Both the position numbers and the translations under genes were made by a program. 64,000 bases of DNA from Paraburkholderia fynbosensis. Lineage in GTDB: Bacteria > Pseudomonadota > Gammaproteobacteria > Burkholderiales > Burkholderiaceae. The notes below the pieces were generated by a model. It was not told where the DNA came from and did not search any database. It worked only from the letters and a program-made list of their open reading frames with translations. The DNA lies in NCBI RefSeq assembly GCF_902859935.1, contig NZ_CADIKI010000014.1, positions 124,001 through 188,000 on the forward strand, read 5' to 3'. Shown here one piece after another: positions 33,728 to 42,570 of this stretch; position 1 is the first letter of the stretch, and each line of letters opens with the position of its first letter.

Positions 33728-34600
33728 TCACGGCCGCTGATTCGACGGATGCTCGACCGCCGGCGGCTTCATGCAGCCGAGCGCGTATTTCAACGCGGCC
33801 GGCAGCAGCGCGCTCCAGACTTCCCACGTGTGGCCGCCGTCGATGATGCGCAGCGCCGCCGGATTGCCCGCCAGCCGCAGACGCGTGTATAGCGAGGACG
33901 CGTCGGCCTGGATCGCGAGGTCGTCGTCGCCGGCGGCGATGAACATCGGCAGGCGATACGGCTGGCTCATGTAGCGCTCCCACTGCGCTGGATAGTTGAG
34001 TTCGTGCCAGATTTCAGGATCGAACTGCCGCTCGCCAAACACGCCGACCCGGCGCGCGGCCGATGCGCGCGGCGGCTCGTTCGCGTAGATCGCGGGGCTC
34101 AGCAGCAGCGCGCCGCAGAACAGTTCCGGGTGCGTCAGCACGTAGCGCAGCGCGCCGAAGCCGCCCATCGACACCCCGCCGATCGCCCGCCCGCCACGCT
34201 GCGTCGACACCGCGTAATGCGTTTCTATCTCGGGCAGCAGATCGCCGAAAAACGCGCTTTCCATCTTTTCCTTGCGATCGACGTACCAGTCGGTGCCGCC
34301 TTGCGGCATCACGATGACGACCGGCGGGATCTCCTTGCGCGCGATCAGGGCATCGGCGGCGCTTTGCAGGTGGCCCTGGGTGAGCCAGTCGTTGGCGTCG
34401 CCGTTGTTGCCGTGCAGGAGATAGAGCACGGGCATGCGCGCGGCGTCCTGACGATAGCCGCTCGGCAGATAGACCGTGTAGCCCCAGTCGCGGCCGAGCG
34501 CTTCTGCATAAAAGCTGCGGCTGACGACGGTGCTGGCGGACGCCGGCATGCTGGCGGCGATGGATAGCAGGGCGAGTGCGAGGTGTAGGAGTGGACGCAT
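33728..34600 (-). CDS. Secreted esterase of the S-formylglutathione hydrolase/tributyrin esterase type
   Basis: A protein of 290 aa with a Sec signal peptide ending ASMPASAS near residue 23. The alpha/beta-hydrolase parts are LYLLHGNNGDANDW (oxyanion side), the nucleophile Ser144 in GGVSMGGFG, an acid probably in AGDDD and the His in DGGHTWEVW. This is the esterase-D like group acting on short acyl esters. It is periplasmic by its signal peptide. Confidence 0.87.
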   Translation of the reverse strand: MRPLLHLALALLSIAASMPASASTVVSRSFYAEALGRDWGYTVYLPSGYRQDAARMPVLYLLHGNNGDANDWLTQGHLQSAADALIARKEIPPVVIVMPQGGTDWYVDRKEKMESAFFGDLLPEIETHYAVSTQRGGRAIGGVSMGGFGALRYVLTHPELFCGALLLSPAIYANEPPRASAARRVGVFGERQFDPEIWHELNYPAQWERYMSQPYRLPMFIAAGDDDLAIQADASSLYTRLRLAGNPAALRIIDGGHTWEVWSALLPAALKYALGCMKPPAVEHPSNQRP

Positions 34601-34752
34601 GTGAGAGTAGGAAGCCGGCGCGCAGCTTGCGCGCGGCCGTCATGCTATCAGCATCGGCGGCGGAGTTGAGACCGTTGGAGCCCGATTTGAGCGTAGGCGA
34701 TGCAGGCAGGAAGCGGAAGAGGCGCGCCAGCCGCTTGCTCCGCACGCACCTC

Positions 34753-35859
34753 TCAGGACGACGTCCCGAGCGCGCCGACAAAGCGTCCGACGAAGCGCTT
34801 GAGCGGCGCCACGCCCAACGCGACGGCGAAGAGGGCGCCGACCGCGATCACATCGGCGAGCAGGCCGAGCGGGTAGTTCAGATAGCCGTCGGTCGCCGCG
34901 TACAGCAGCGAGTCGACCACGAGCGAGATCACCGCACCGGCGATGAAGCACAGCAGCCCTTTGCGCCCAATCACGCCGACCCACGGCAACCACTGCGCGA
35001 GCTTCTTCGCCCAGCCGAGTTCGATCAGATTGGCGACGACCCAGGCGATGGCGAGGAAGTTGCCCGCCCGCAGCCAGGACAGATTCTGCTTGAGGCTCGC
35101 GTCGAGCGATCCATGATGGATGAAGAGCTTGAAATAGGCCGCGCCGGCCACCACCGCGAACGCACTGAGGCTGACGATCCAGCTGAGGCGGTGCGCACTG
35201 ACACGCTGATAAACCGGCTGGCATCGCGCGAGCACGCCGAGCACGAACAGCAACTGCCACGCGAACGGGTTGAAGTCCCAGTGCATGTCCGGCGCGGCGG
35301 GCAGGTAGGCGTCGATCGCCGGCGCGCCGGCCCACAATGCGACGCTGCCGGCCAGCAGCAGCCACGGTTTGCTGCGCGCGAGCGGCAGAATCATCGGCAC
35401 CAGCAGCGCGAAGAACGCGTACATCGGCAGCACTGAAGCCAGATAGGGCTGACGGCGGAACAGCAAAATGTCGCGCAGCGCGCCGACGGGCGCTGCGATC
35501 AGGTCGTCGAGATCGGTAGTGGCGAGATTCGGTCCGTCGATGCTGAACGCGCTCAACACCGCGCTGACCAGCAGCATCAACCCCGCGGTGACGAGGAACG
35601 CGCGATAGATTTCGAGCGAGCGCCGCAGGAAGCGGCTGCGCGCGATCGTCTCGTTGCGCCGTTCGGCGAGCGCCACGTAGGCCGTTGCGGTAGCGAAGCC
35701 GCCGAGGAACACGAAGACTTCGGCGGCATCGCACAACGCGTACGCGTGCAGCGTAAAGCGCGACAGGATGCTGCCGCCGATGTGGTCGACGACGATGATC
35801 AGCAGGACCAGGCCGCGGAAAAAGTCCAGCTCGATCAGGCGTGAAGATGAAGGTTGCAT
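34753..35859 (-). CDS. OpgC-family membrane acyltransferase
   Basis: A protein of 368 aa from the ATG at 35859 (a TTG four codons earlier is less likely). It has about ten membrane helices and the OpgC-type beginning RLIELDFFRGLVLLIIVVDHIGG in parts. The His in VVDHIGG is the conserved catalytic candidate. Family members put succinyl groups on periplasmic glucans. There is no opgGH nearby, so the acceptor is open. Confidence 0.87.
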   Translation of the reverse strand: MQPSSSRLIELDFFRGLVLLIIVVDHIGGSILSRFTLHAYALCDAAEVFVFLGGFATATAYVALAERRNETIARSRFLRRSLEIYRAFLVTAGLMLLVSAVLSAFSIDGPNLATTDLDDLIAAPVGALRDILLFRRQPYLASVLPMYAFFALLVPMILPLARSKPWLLLAGSVALWAGAPAIDAYLPAAPDMHWDFNPFAWQLLFVLGVLARCQPVYQRVSAHRLSWIVSLSAFAVVAGAAYFKLFIHHGSLDASLKQNLSWLRAGNFLAIAWVVANLIELGWAKKLAQWLPWVGVIGRKGLLCFIAGAVISLVVDSLLYAATDGYLNYPLGLLADVIAVGALFAVALGVAPLKRFVGRFVGALGTSS

Positions 35860-36425
35860 TGTTTGCGCCAAAAGCAGCCCCGTGCGACGGCGCGCTGATG
35901 CAGCGCGGCAGGCGTCTCACAAGGCTTTGGAATTGGATTGATTCAGTGCTGCGGCGGGACTCGACCCATGTCGTGCTTCACGTCGTGCTCACGTCGTGAC
36001 CCACGTCGCCGCGTTCGACCGGCCTCGCAGGGCGCGGTGTCAGGGGGCATTGAAAAGACCCCGGAGGACGGCGCGGAGTTCCGCTGCGCCGCGGCCAAAA
36101 CCGCCCATTATATTTCTTTCCATGACAAGCGCGCAGCGCAGGGCGCACGGCGCGAGTGCGGCGAAGCATCGCCGAATTCGTGCGGACCGTGCTGTGACGC
36201 CTACCTGAACGGGAGCCGGGAAAAAAGTGGCTGCCGCACACAGTGGAGATTTCGCAACGTTTCAAGAGATCGAAGCGACCCCCAATGGACGGCCCGCAAA
36301 CGGCGTGTGAGGATTTCCCAAAAGCGCGGCGGGGTCGTGAGCGGCACTGTCGAAGTGCCCGAAAGCGCCAGCAGAAGAAGCGGCCGGATCGAGTTGTCCG
36401 ATTACTCGAGTGCAGGGAGATCATC
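35860..36425. other. Long leader region between opgC-like gene and porin
   Basis: About 566 bases between divergent genes. It includes the porin promoter and an AGGGAGA ribosome-binding site at 36414-36420. No reading frame here looks coding. A long 5' leader is common for porin genes and could be a target of small RNAs, but I see no specific structure. Confidence 0.4.
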
Positions 36426-37586
36426 ATGAACAAGCAAGTCTTCGCGCTGGCTGTCTCCACCGCTGTGTCCGCCGTTTTTGCCGCGTCCGCCGACGCACAG
36501 ACCAGCGTCACGCTGTATGGCGTGATCGACGAGGGCATCAACTACACCAACAATGTCGGCCGTGGCAACGTCTACGAACTGGCGAGTGGTTTCGCGCAAG
36601 GCAGCCGCTGGGGCCTGAAGGGCGCCGAGGAACTCGGCGGCGGCCTCAAAGCGGTGTTCCAGATCGAGAACGGTTTCGACCTGAATGCCGGGCGGCTCGC
36701 GCAGGGCGGCCGGATGTTCGGGCGGCAGGCCTATGTCGGCTTGAGTTCGGCGCCGTACGGCACACTGACCTTCGGCCGCCAGTACGATTCAGTGGTCGAC
36801 TATCTGGCTCAGACCACCGCCAACGGCAACTGGGCGGGCACGCTGTTCTCGCACCCGCTCGACAACGACAACACCGACAACACGTTCCGTCTCGACAACA
36901 CGGTCAAGTACGCCAGCCCATCGATCTCCGGCTTCCAGTTCGGCGGCACCTACAGTTTCAGCAACGACACCGGCTTCGCGAACAATCGGGCGTACAGCAT
37001 CGGCGGGCAGTATGCGTATGCCGGCTTGCTGGTGGCCGCGGCGTATCTGCAGGCCGACAATCCGGGCAATGGCGCGAACGGTGCGATCACCACGAACGAC
37101 GCCGGTTTCATCGCGGCCCGCATGCGCGTGTTCGGCGGCGGCATTACCTATACCTTCGGTTCGGCGACGGCGGGCTTCGTCTACACCAACTCGAACTATC
37201 TGAATCCGACCGGCAACGGCTATCTCGGCACCACGCCGCTCGTGCCGCCGGGCGTGCTGCTGAACTCACTGAAGTATCAGAATTTCGAGGTGAACGGCAA
37301 GTATCAGATTTCGCCGATGCTGTTCGTCGGCGCGCAGTACGTGTACACGATGGAGACCTACGACGCGTCGAACGGCGGCGTGAAGCCGCGCATTCACTCG
37401 TTCGGCCTGATGGCGGATTACAACCTGTCCAAACGCACCGACGTCTATATTCAGGGCGAGTATCAGCAGGTCACGGGCGACCAGACCTTTTCGATTCTCG
37501 ACTACGCGTTCATCCCCGGCACCCAGTCGCCTTCGTCGACGTCGAAGCAGGTCGTCGTGCGCGCGGCGATCCGGCATAAATTCTAG
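36426..37586 (+). CDS. Trimeric outer-membrane porin (OmpC-like, Burkholderia type)
   Basis: A porin of 386 aa. The signal peptide ends ASADAQTS near residue 24. The first strand QTSVTLYGVIDEGINY, the segment GSRWGLKGAEELGGGLKAVFQIENGF in parts, and the C-terminal Phe after RAAIRHKF are hallmarks of 16-stranded general porins in Burkholderiales. The terminal Phe is the assembly signal. It forms a passive pore for small hydrophilic solutes. Confidence 0.95.
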   Translation: MNKQVFALAVSTAVSAVFAASADAQTSVTLYGVIDEGINYTNNVGRGNVYELASGFAQGSRWGLKGAEELGGGLKAVFQIENGFDLNAGRLAQGGRMFGRQAYVGLSSAPYGTLTFGRQYDSVVDYLAQTTANGNWAGTLFSHPLDNDNTDNTFRLDNTVKYASPSISGFQFGGTYSFSNDTGFANNRAYSIGGQYAYAGLLVAAAYLQADNPGNGANGAITTNDAGFIAARMRVFGGGITYTFGSATAGFVYTNSNYLNPTGNGYLGTTPLVPPGVLLNSLKYQNFEVNGKYQISPMLFVGAQYVYTMETYDASNGGVKPRIHSFGLMADYNLSKRTDVYIQGEYQQVTGDQTFSILDYAFIPGTQSPSSTSKQVVVRAAIRHKF

Positions 37587-37924
37587 GCAGGCCGCTGCGG
37601 GTGATTCATCGCGGGGTTTTATTGCGCGATGCGCTCGCGCCTTGATCGAACAGCGCGGGCTTCAAAAGAGCCGTAAGACTATTTTCTTCGGCTTGCCTCG
37701 CCGTATCGGACGCTTTCCTGAAATCGCTTGCCCCGCCCCCTCAAAGGCGTGCGGTTTGTTTGCTCGCGTTTGAACCGGCGAGTGCGCTGCCGGTTTCGGG
37801 CCATGGTCCCGCGCAATGAACTCGCACGGCACGGCTCGCTCAAATGGTATCGCGCTGTCGCCGCCCGGCAGCCGCGTTCTTCGTTTGCCGTAGACAAGCC
37901 CGCTTATTTTTGCACGGAGACTTC
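37587..37924. other. Intergenic region after the porin gene
   Basis: About 338 bases. It ends with ACGGAGA, the ribosome-binding site of the next gene. I see no convincing terminator or coding frame. Confidence 0.4.
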
Positions 37925-38341
37925 ATGAGCAATCGCGCGACACAGATACTTCCGCATCATCGTTATGTGCATTCGCTGGGCGCGCCGCTCGCGTGCGTGC
38001 AAGGCACGATCGCCAAGGTGTTCGACAGCCCGGACAATCACCACGGCGCCAATCACCAGCACCTCGTCATCAGGATCGACAAGGTGCTGAAGTTCGAGGG
38101 CGGGACGCAGAACCTGGTGGGCACGGAGGTCTTCGTCGCCGTGCGTTTCGGCGACAACGAGGGACTGGCGCAGGAAATCCCCGGCCTCCAGGCGGGGCAG
38201 CCGATCGAGGCGCAAGGCGAATATATCTCCGAAGCCAGCGCTTATCCGACCGCCGACAATTCGAATCCCGTGCTGCCGGTGTTGCACTTCACGCATCATC
38301 CGGTGGGATATGTGAAGTACGCGGGGCAGTACTACAGCTAG
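37925..38341 (+). CDS. DUF3465-like protein
   Basis: A protein of 138 aa with ACGGAGA before the ATG. The core VQGTIAKVFDSPDNHHGANHQHLVIRID, then QPIEAQGEYISE and a final LHFTHHPVGYVKYAGQYY (in parts), resembles DUF3465 proteins, an OB-like domain with a GEY...WTHH ending. No signal peptide is evident. Function is unknown and the family match is by eye. Confidence 0.72.
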   Translation: MSNRATQILPHHRYVHSLGAPLACVQGTIAKVFDSPDNHHGANHQHLVIRIDKVLKFEGGTQNLVGTEVFVAVRFGDNEGLAQEIPGLQAGQPIEAQGEYISEASAYPTADNSNPVLPVLHFTHHPVGYVKYAGQYYS

Positions 38342-39012
38342 CGCCCACGTTGGGTCGTCGAAGTCAGGCGAGCTTGTCGATGTTGACGACCGCCTTTTCC
38401 TCGCCGACGCATTTCCGCGCGTCGCGCGCCATTGCGACACATGTCGATTCAAGTTCCGGCGGCGAGCTGCCGTTAAAGAAAAGGTGATTGTCCGATCACG
38501 GGACACGACGCGCGATGGCGCGATTGCCTCGTGTTGCGATGCTGACTCCGGTGGACATTCCCGCGAGCGGGGCAAATCGGACGTGTGCAGTGCGCGCACA
38601 CCCTCGTGCAATCAGTCGCCGACGATCGCGGACGCGACGCCGCCGTGTGCCCGAAAGAGCACGCCGTTGTACACACCGCGGCGGGTGCGAACGCGTCCCG
38701 GAAATACGTGAGTAATGTTTGTATCAGAGTGTTCGCGACGAGGCGTTTTCGTTAAAGCGCCTTTACAATTCCGCTGGAATTTTGATCAGCAATCTGGGCC
38801 TTCGCGCTGGGGACCGGCTGTTCCGTGAGAGACCGGACGCAGTCCGTTCCGGTCAGCGTCAGGGTGGATTGGTCGGCAGGGCACGGGATGAGCGGCGCAC
38901 GAGGCGGCCTCGCCGTGTCGCGAAGCAGGCTGCGCGGCGTAAGACCGCGCGCATTGGCAGATGACAGGGCGGCATCCGGCCCGCTCATGAATAAGGCAGG
39001 AGTCGAACAGAG
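38342..39012. other. Intergenic region upstream of the NlpD-like gene
   Basis: About 670 bases without a convincing gene. A -10-like TACAAT lies at 38764-38769 in a locally AT-rich patch and may start the mRNA of the NlpD-like gene. No other structure was seen. Confidence 0.4.
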
Positions 39013-40011
39013 ATGACAAGACGTTTCGACAGAACGATGATGGCCAGCCTGGCCGGCGTGTGGGTCGCGCTGGCAGTGAGTGGTTGTGCGAATGTCGGGC
39101 AGCAGGACGCGCAGAACGGCGTGGCGGTGAGTCCGGCGGCTGCGTCCGGCGTGGCGGCTGGGGTAGCCGCGTCGGCTTCCAATGCCGCGTCAGCGGGCAC
39201 GCCTGTCGCAACGGGCTCCGATGAGGGCGCGTCGCTCAAAAAATCGCCGCCGCTCGTCTATCGGGTCAAGCGTGGCGATACGCTGTCGCGCATCGCGCAG
39301 CATCATCACTGCAGCGTCAAACAGTTGCAAACGTGGAACGCATTGAAGGCGTCGTCGCGGCTGAAGCTGGGGCAGATGCTGCATGTTGCGTCGCCGGAAA
39401 CGGTGCGGGCCGTGAATGCCGCCAATGCGGCGAATGCGAAGGCGGTGTTGGCTGCGAAAGCTGCCGCAGGTTCCGCGGCTTCGGCTTCGGCTTCGGCTTC
39501 GGCGGCGGCGGCGGCGGCGGCGGCGCCGCAGCAAGCAGCGGCGGGCTCGGCGCAGTCCACTGCGAACTTGCCCGGCGCAGGTTCGCCGACCCCCGAACAG
39601 GCGCGCGAAGTCATGCAGCAAACCGCGCGGCACGCGAACGGCGTCGCGCTGGCGTGGCCAGCGGGCGGCCGCGTGGTCGAGGCATTCCAGCCCGGCGAAA
39701 CGCGCGGTATCGAGATCGGCGGCAAGCCGGGCGATCCGGTGCGCGCCGCCGCCGACGGCCGCGTGATGTACGCGGGCACGGGGTTGAACAGCTACGGCAG
39801 CCTGATCATCGTCCAGCACAACAAGGATTTTCTGACCGCGTACTCGCATAACCGCAAGCTGCTGGTCAAGATCGGCGACATCGTTCGGCAAGGACAGCAG
39901 ATCGCGGAGATGGGCGACGAAAACAACTCGCGCGTGTCCGTCGGTTTCGAGTTGCGCCACGACGGCAAGCCGATCGATCCGCTGCCGTATCTTCCACAAG
40001 GTCGCGGCTAA
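39013..40011 (+). CDS. NlpD-like LysM/LytM lipoprotein with degenerate peptidase site
   Basis: A protein of 332 aa. A lipoprotein signal ends with the lipobox VSGC near residue 25. A LysM peptidoglycan-binding domain (YRVKRGDTLSRIAQHHH, about 80-125) is followed by an Ala/Ser-rich linker (about 135-195) and an M23/LytM domain (about 215-330). The HxH pair of active M23 peptidases is missing: VGFELRHDGK stands where LHFE is found in NlpD. E. coli NlpD also lacks an active site and activates amidase AmiC, so the same role in cell separation is likely. It is a shorter paralogue than the usual nlpD and is not next to rpoS here. Confidence 0.85.
   Translation: MTRRFDRTMMASLAGVWVALAVSGCANVGQQDAQNGVAVSPAAASGVAAGVAASASNAASAGTPVATGSDEGASLKKSPPLVYRVKRGDTLSRIAQHHHCSVKQLQTWNALKASSRLKLGQMLHVASPETVRAVNAANAANAKAVLAAKAAAGSAASASASASAAAAAAAAPQQAAAGSAQSTANLPGAGSPTPEQAREVMQQTARHANGVALAWPAGGRVVEAFQPGETRGIEIGGKPGDPVRAAADGRVMYAGTGLNSYGSLIIVQHNKDFLTAYSHNRKLLVKIGDIVRQGQQIAEMGDENNSRVSVGFELRHDGKPIDPLPYLPQGRG
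39476..39528 (+). repeat. GGCTTC/GGC microsatellite inside the NlpD-like gene
   Basis: Four GGCTTC units run into a string of GGC triplets, coding Ala-Ser repeats then poly-Ala in the linker between LysM and LytM domains. Units of three and six bases keep the frame if copy number changes, so slippage would alter linker length, not switch the gene off. Confidence 0.8.
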
Positions 40012-40035
40012 CGGGCGCGGACCGCTCGCGCGCCG

Positions 40036-40854
40036 TCAGACGAACCAGCGCAGCGCCGCGGCGACGATCGCCTCCGGCGCGTCCTCCTGCATCAGATGGC
40101 CGGCGTTCGGCACCGCCTGAAAGCGCGCGCACGGAATCGCGGCGGCCAGCTGGCGACCGCGTTCGAGCGGTATCCACTGGTCTTTCTCGCCCCACAGAAT
40201 CTGCACCGGACAACGCAGCTGCGCGTAACGCGCTTCGACTTCGTCGGTATGGCGCTGGTCCATCTGCGCGATCTGCCTGTAGAAGGCCGCTTGTCCCGTG
40301 GCGCCGAGCCACGGCCTCACATAAGGCGCGAGTTCATGGTCCGGGATCTCGCGGGCGATCGCACCGCGCACATACGCTTTCACCACCGCTTCGTGAATAT
40401 ACGGCGGCAGTCCGGCGAATGCGTCGCCGTGTTCGCGCACGTGCCGCACGAACGGCGAACCCCATGGCGCGACCGCGACCGGATCGATCAGCGTGAGACT
40501 GCGGTACTCGCAGCCGTTCAGCAGATGCGCACGTAGCGAAGTCGCGCCACCGAAATCATGCGCGACGACGTCCGGCATCTCGAGCTTCCAATGCGCGAGC
40601 AGTTCCGCGAGCAACACGTTCTGGATGCCGAGCGAGACGTCCTGTGCGTCGCGCTGCTCCGATTGTCCGTAGCCGAGCAAGTCGTAGTAGTGGACCGTGC
40701 GCATGGGCGCGAGATGCGCGGCGATGCGATGCCACACATACGAAGAGAACGGCGTGCCGTGAACCAGCACCAGCGGCGGACCGTTGCCGGTGACGCCGTA
40801 ACGCACGGTTTGATCGCGGAACGTATAGCTTTCGGGGAGCGGCCAGGTTTGCAT
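40036..40854 (-). CDS. Alpha/beta hydrolase with Asp nucleophile (haloalkane dehalogenase/epoxide hydrolase-like)
   Basis: A protein of 272 aa. The oxyanion motif is VLVHGTPFSSYVWH. The nucleophile elbow is VAHDFGGATS with Asp100 in place of Ser, as in haloalkane dehalogenases, fluoroacetate dehalogenases and epoxide hydrolases. LWGEKDQWIP holds a candidate acid and NAGHLMQEDAP the catalytic His. The halide-binding Trp next to the nucleophile is Phe here (HDF), which is uncommon for dehalogenases. The substrate is unknown. It stands alone. Confidence 0.85.
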   Translation of the reverse strand: MQTWPLPESYTFRDQTVRYGVTGNGPPLVLVHGTPFSSYVWHRIAAHLAPMRTVHYYDLLGYGQSEQRDAQDVSLGIQNVLLAELLAHWKLEMPDVVAHDFGGATSLRAHLLNGCEYRSLTLIDPVAVAPWGSPFVRHVREHGDAFAGLPPYIHEAVVKAYVRGAIAREIPDHELAPYVRPWLGATGQAAFYRQIAQMDQRHTDEVEARYAQLRCPVQILWGEKDQWIPLERGRQLAAAIPCARFQAVPNAGHLMQEDAPEAIVAAALRWFV

Positions 40855-41280
40855 GGCGATGAGCGTTGCAAAGAAGGTCTGCTTACCTTAGCAGGGGAAC
40901 GTCGAACGTGCAGCGCGCCTTTTCGTAGGCGGCAGGGGGTGGCTCCCGCAGAAGCTCACCTTTGTTTTGTTCAGCAAAACCAGGCAAATTCGCTGACGAT
41001 GCGCTTGCTGCAGTGTTTGAACAATGAGTCAGCGTCTTTTGCAACCCGCACTCTTACGATTCGGGCAGAAATTGGCTTGAAACAAGGGGTATTTTTGAGG
41101 TCTGCGATCGATGCGCTGGGTAATCGATCGGCTGCGAGCGCCGGCGGCATCCGAGTGGACAGCGTTGTGCTGTTCGAAAGGCGGCTTTTCAACGGTGAGG
41201 AGATTCGGGAGGCTGCGGCGCGATCGCGCGAGTCGAGTCGAGTCGATATGATGCGCCGCCGTGCTGCAGCCTCGTGTCTC
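40855..41280. other. Intergenic region
   Basis: About 426 bases between two minus-strand genes. It should hold the promoter of the hydrolase gene. I recognised no terminator, repeat or coding frame. Confidence 0.4.
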
Positions 41281-41679
41281 TTACTTCGCTTGAACGCTGC
41301 GCAACAGTTGCGATACCTGGCCATGGTGATGCAGGATCGCCGGATCGGCCTGCAACAGCGGCAGGTAGCGCGGCAGGAACTGGTTGTTCGGCTGATCGGG
41401 CGAGAACAGGCCGGTCACCGCTTCAGCGGCGGCGAGCCGGTCGGCGGCGTCGGCTTCCTTGTCGTCGAGAATTTCGTCGACGCTCGCAATGACCGTCGAC
41501 AGCGGCGTGAGCCACCGAAACCCCGAGCCGTTGATGAGCACCTGCAGAAAGGCCGCGGGCGTCACCGGGCCGAATTCCTTTTCATACGCCGCGCGTTCGT
41601 GATCGAGAATGGCCTTGTGCAGCGAGAGGAGGGGTCGGCGAATGTCCGAGAGGAATTGAGTGCATTGCTGGTCGTTCAT
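41281..41679 (-). CDS. Unrecognised cytoplasmic protein
   Basis: A protein of 132 aa with a GGAG about seven bases before the ATG. It looks all-helical and acidic, with no signal peptide, membrane helix or cysteine pattern. It begins MNDQQCTQFLSDIRRPLLSLHK and contains LINGSGFRWLTPLSTVIASVDE. I do not recognise the family. Codon use fits the surrounding genes. It is alone between two longer non-coding gaps. Confidence 0.7.
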   Translation of the reverse strand: MNDQQCTQFLSDIRRPLLSLHKAILDHERAAYEKEFGPVTPAAFLQVLINGSGFRWLTPLSTVIASVDEILDDKEADAADRLAAAEAVTGLFSPDQPNNQFLPRYLPLLQADPAILHHHGQVSQLLRSVQAK

Positions 41680-42113
41680 TGTGCTGCTCCTTCGGAGGGT
41701 CTGGCCGGATCGAGCCGGCAATCGGCTCATGCTAACAAAATCGCCCGCCGTTGATTGAGCGGCGCGTCGCGAGTTTGTGCAATACGCGTCCGCTCGTGTG
41801 AATGCGCCGATACTACCGCATCGATTCGGCGCCGGTTTCAAGCTCGCATTCTGCGCGGGGCAAAGGCCGCTTGCCGCAGCGCAGCCCGCCCGGGTACACG
41901 GCGAATTTCTTTTTACACGGCTACAATTTGCCGGTCCGTTCCGGCGCATGCGCGCCGCATTATCTGCCGCTTGCATCCGCAGGCCGATTGCCAGGCGAGT
42001 CGCATCGTGTATTAGTTTGGCTCGTCGAATAACCACGACAATCCTTTACGTTTTGGTTCGCCGTCTCTGTCTAAATAGCCTCACAAACAATAAACCCCAC
42101 CCCGGAGCCGTAC
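41680..42113. other. Divergent promoter region before the molybdenum hydroxylase operon
   Basis: About 434 bases. A TACAAT at 41922-41927 is -10-like, in a locally AT-rich patch. A CGGAG ribosome-binding site lies just before the next gene. No other structure was identified. Confidence 0.4.
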
Positions 42114-42569
42114 ATGACAACGTTCAACATCAACGGTCAGACCCACACCGTCGACGCGCCACCCGACATGCCCTTGCTGTGGGTCCTGCGCGATCTCGTC
42201 GGCCTGACCGGCACCAAGTTCGGTTGCGGCATCGCGCAGTGCGGCGCATGCACCGTGCACCTCGACGGCGTGGCGGTGCGCTCGTGCGTGTTCCCGGCGG
42301 CGGCGGTCGGCGAGCGCAAAGTGGTCACGATCGAAGCGGTCGGCAGCACACCCGCGGGGCAGAAGGTGCAACAGGCATGGCGGCAACTGGACGTCGTGCA
42401 ATGCGGCTACTGTCAGTCGGGGCAGGTGATGTCGGCGGCTTCGCTGCTCGCGAGCAACCCCAATCCCACCGACGCGGATATCGACGCCGCGATGGCCGGC
42501 AACATCTGCCGCTGTGGGACGTACAACCGCATCCGCGCGGCGATCAAGCAAGCCGCAAAGGGGGTGTGA
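42114..42569 (+). CDS. Molybdenum hydroxylase [2Fe-2S] subunit (IorA type)
   Basis: A protein of 151 aa with two [2Fe-2S] domains: the plant-type one with KFGCGIAQCGACTVHLDG and a Cys after VRSC, and the helical one with QCGYCQSGQ and NICRCGTYNR. This is the small subunit of two-subunit aldehyde/isoquinoline oxidoreductases. It is separated by one base from the large subunit gene. It has no export signal and would be carried out by the Tat signal of its partner. Confidence 0.93.
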   Translation: MTTFNINGQTHTVDAPPDMPLLWVLRDLVGLTGTKFGCGIAQCGACTVHLDGVAVRSCVFPAAAVGERKVVTIEAVGSTPAGQKVQQAWRQLDVVQCGYCQSGQVMSAASLLASNPNPTDADIDAAMAGNICRCGTYNRIRAAIKQAAKGV

Positions 42570-42570
42570 C

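Noticed and set aside
40036..40854. Serine esterase or lipase
   Set aside because: The nucleophile elbow carries Asp, not Ser.
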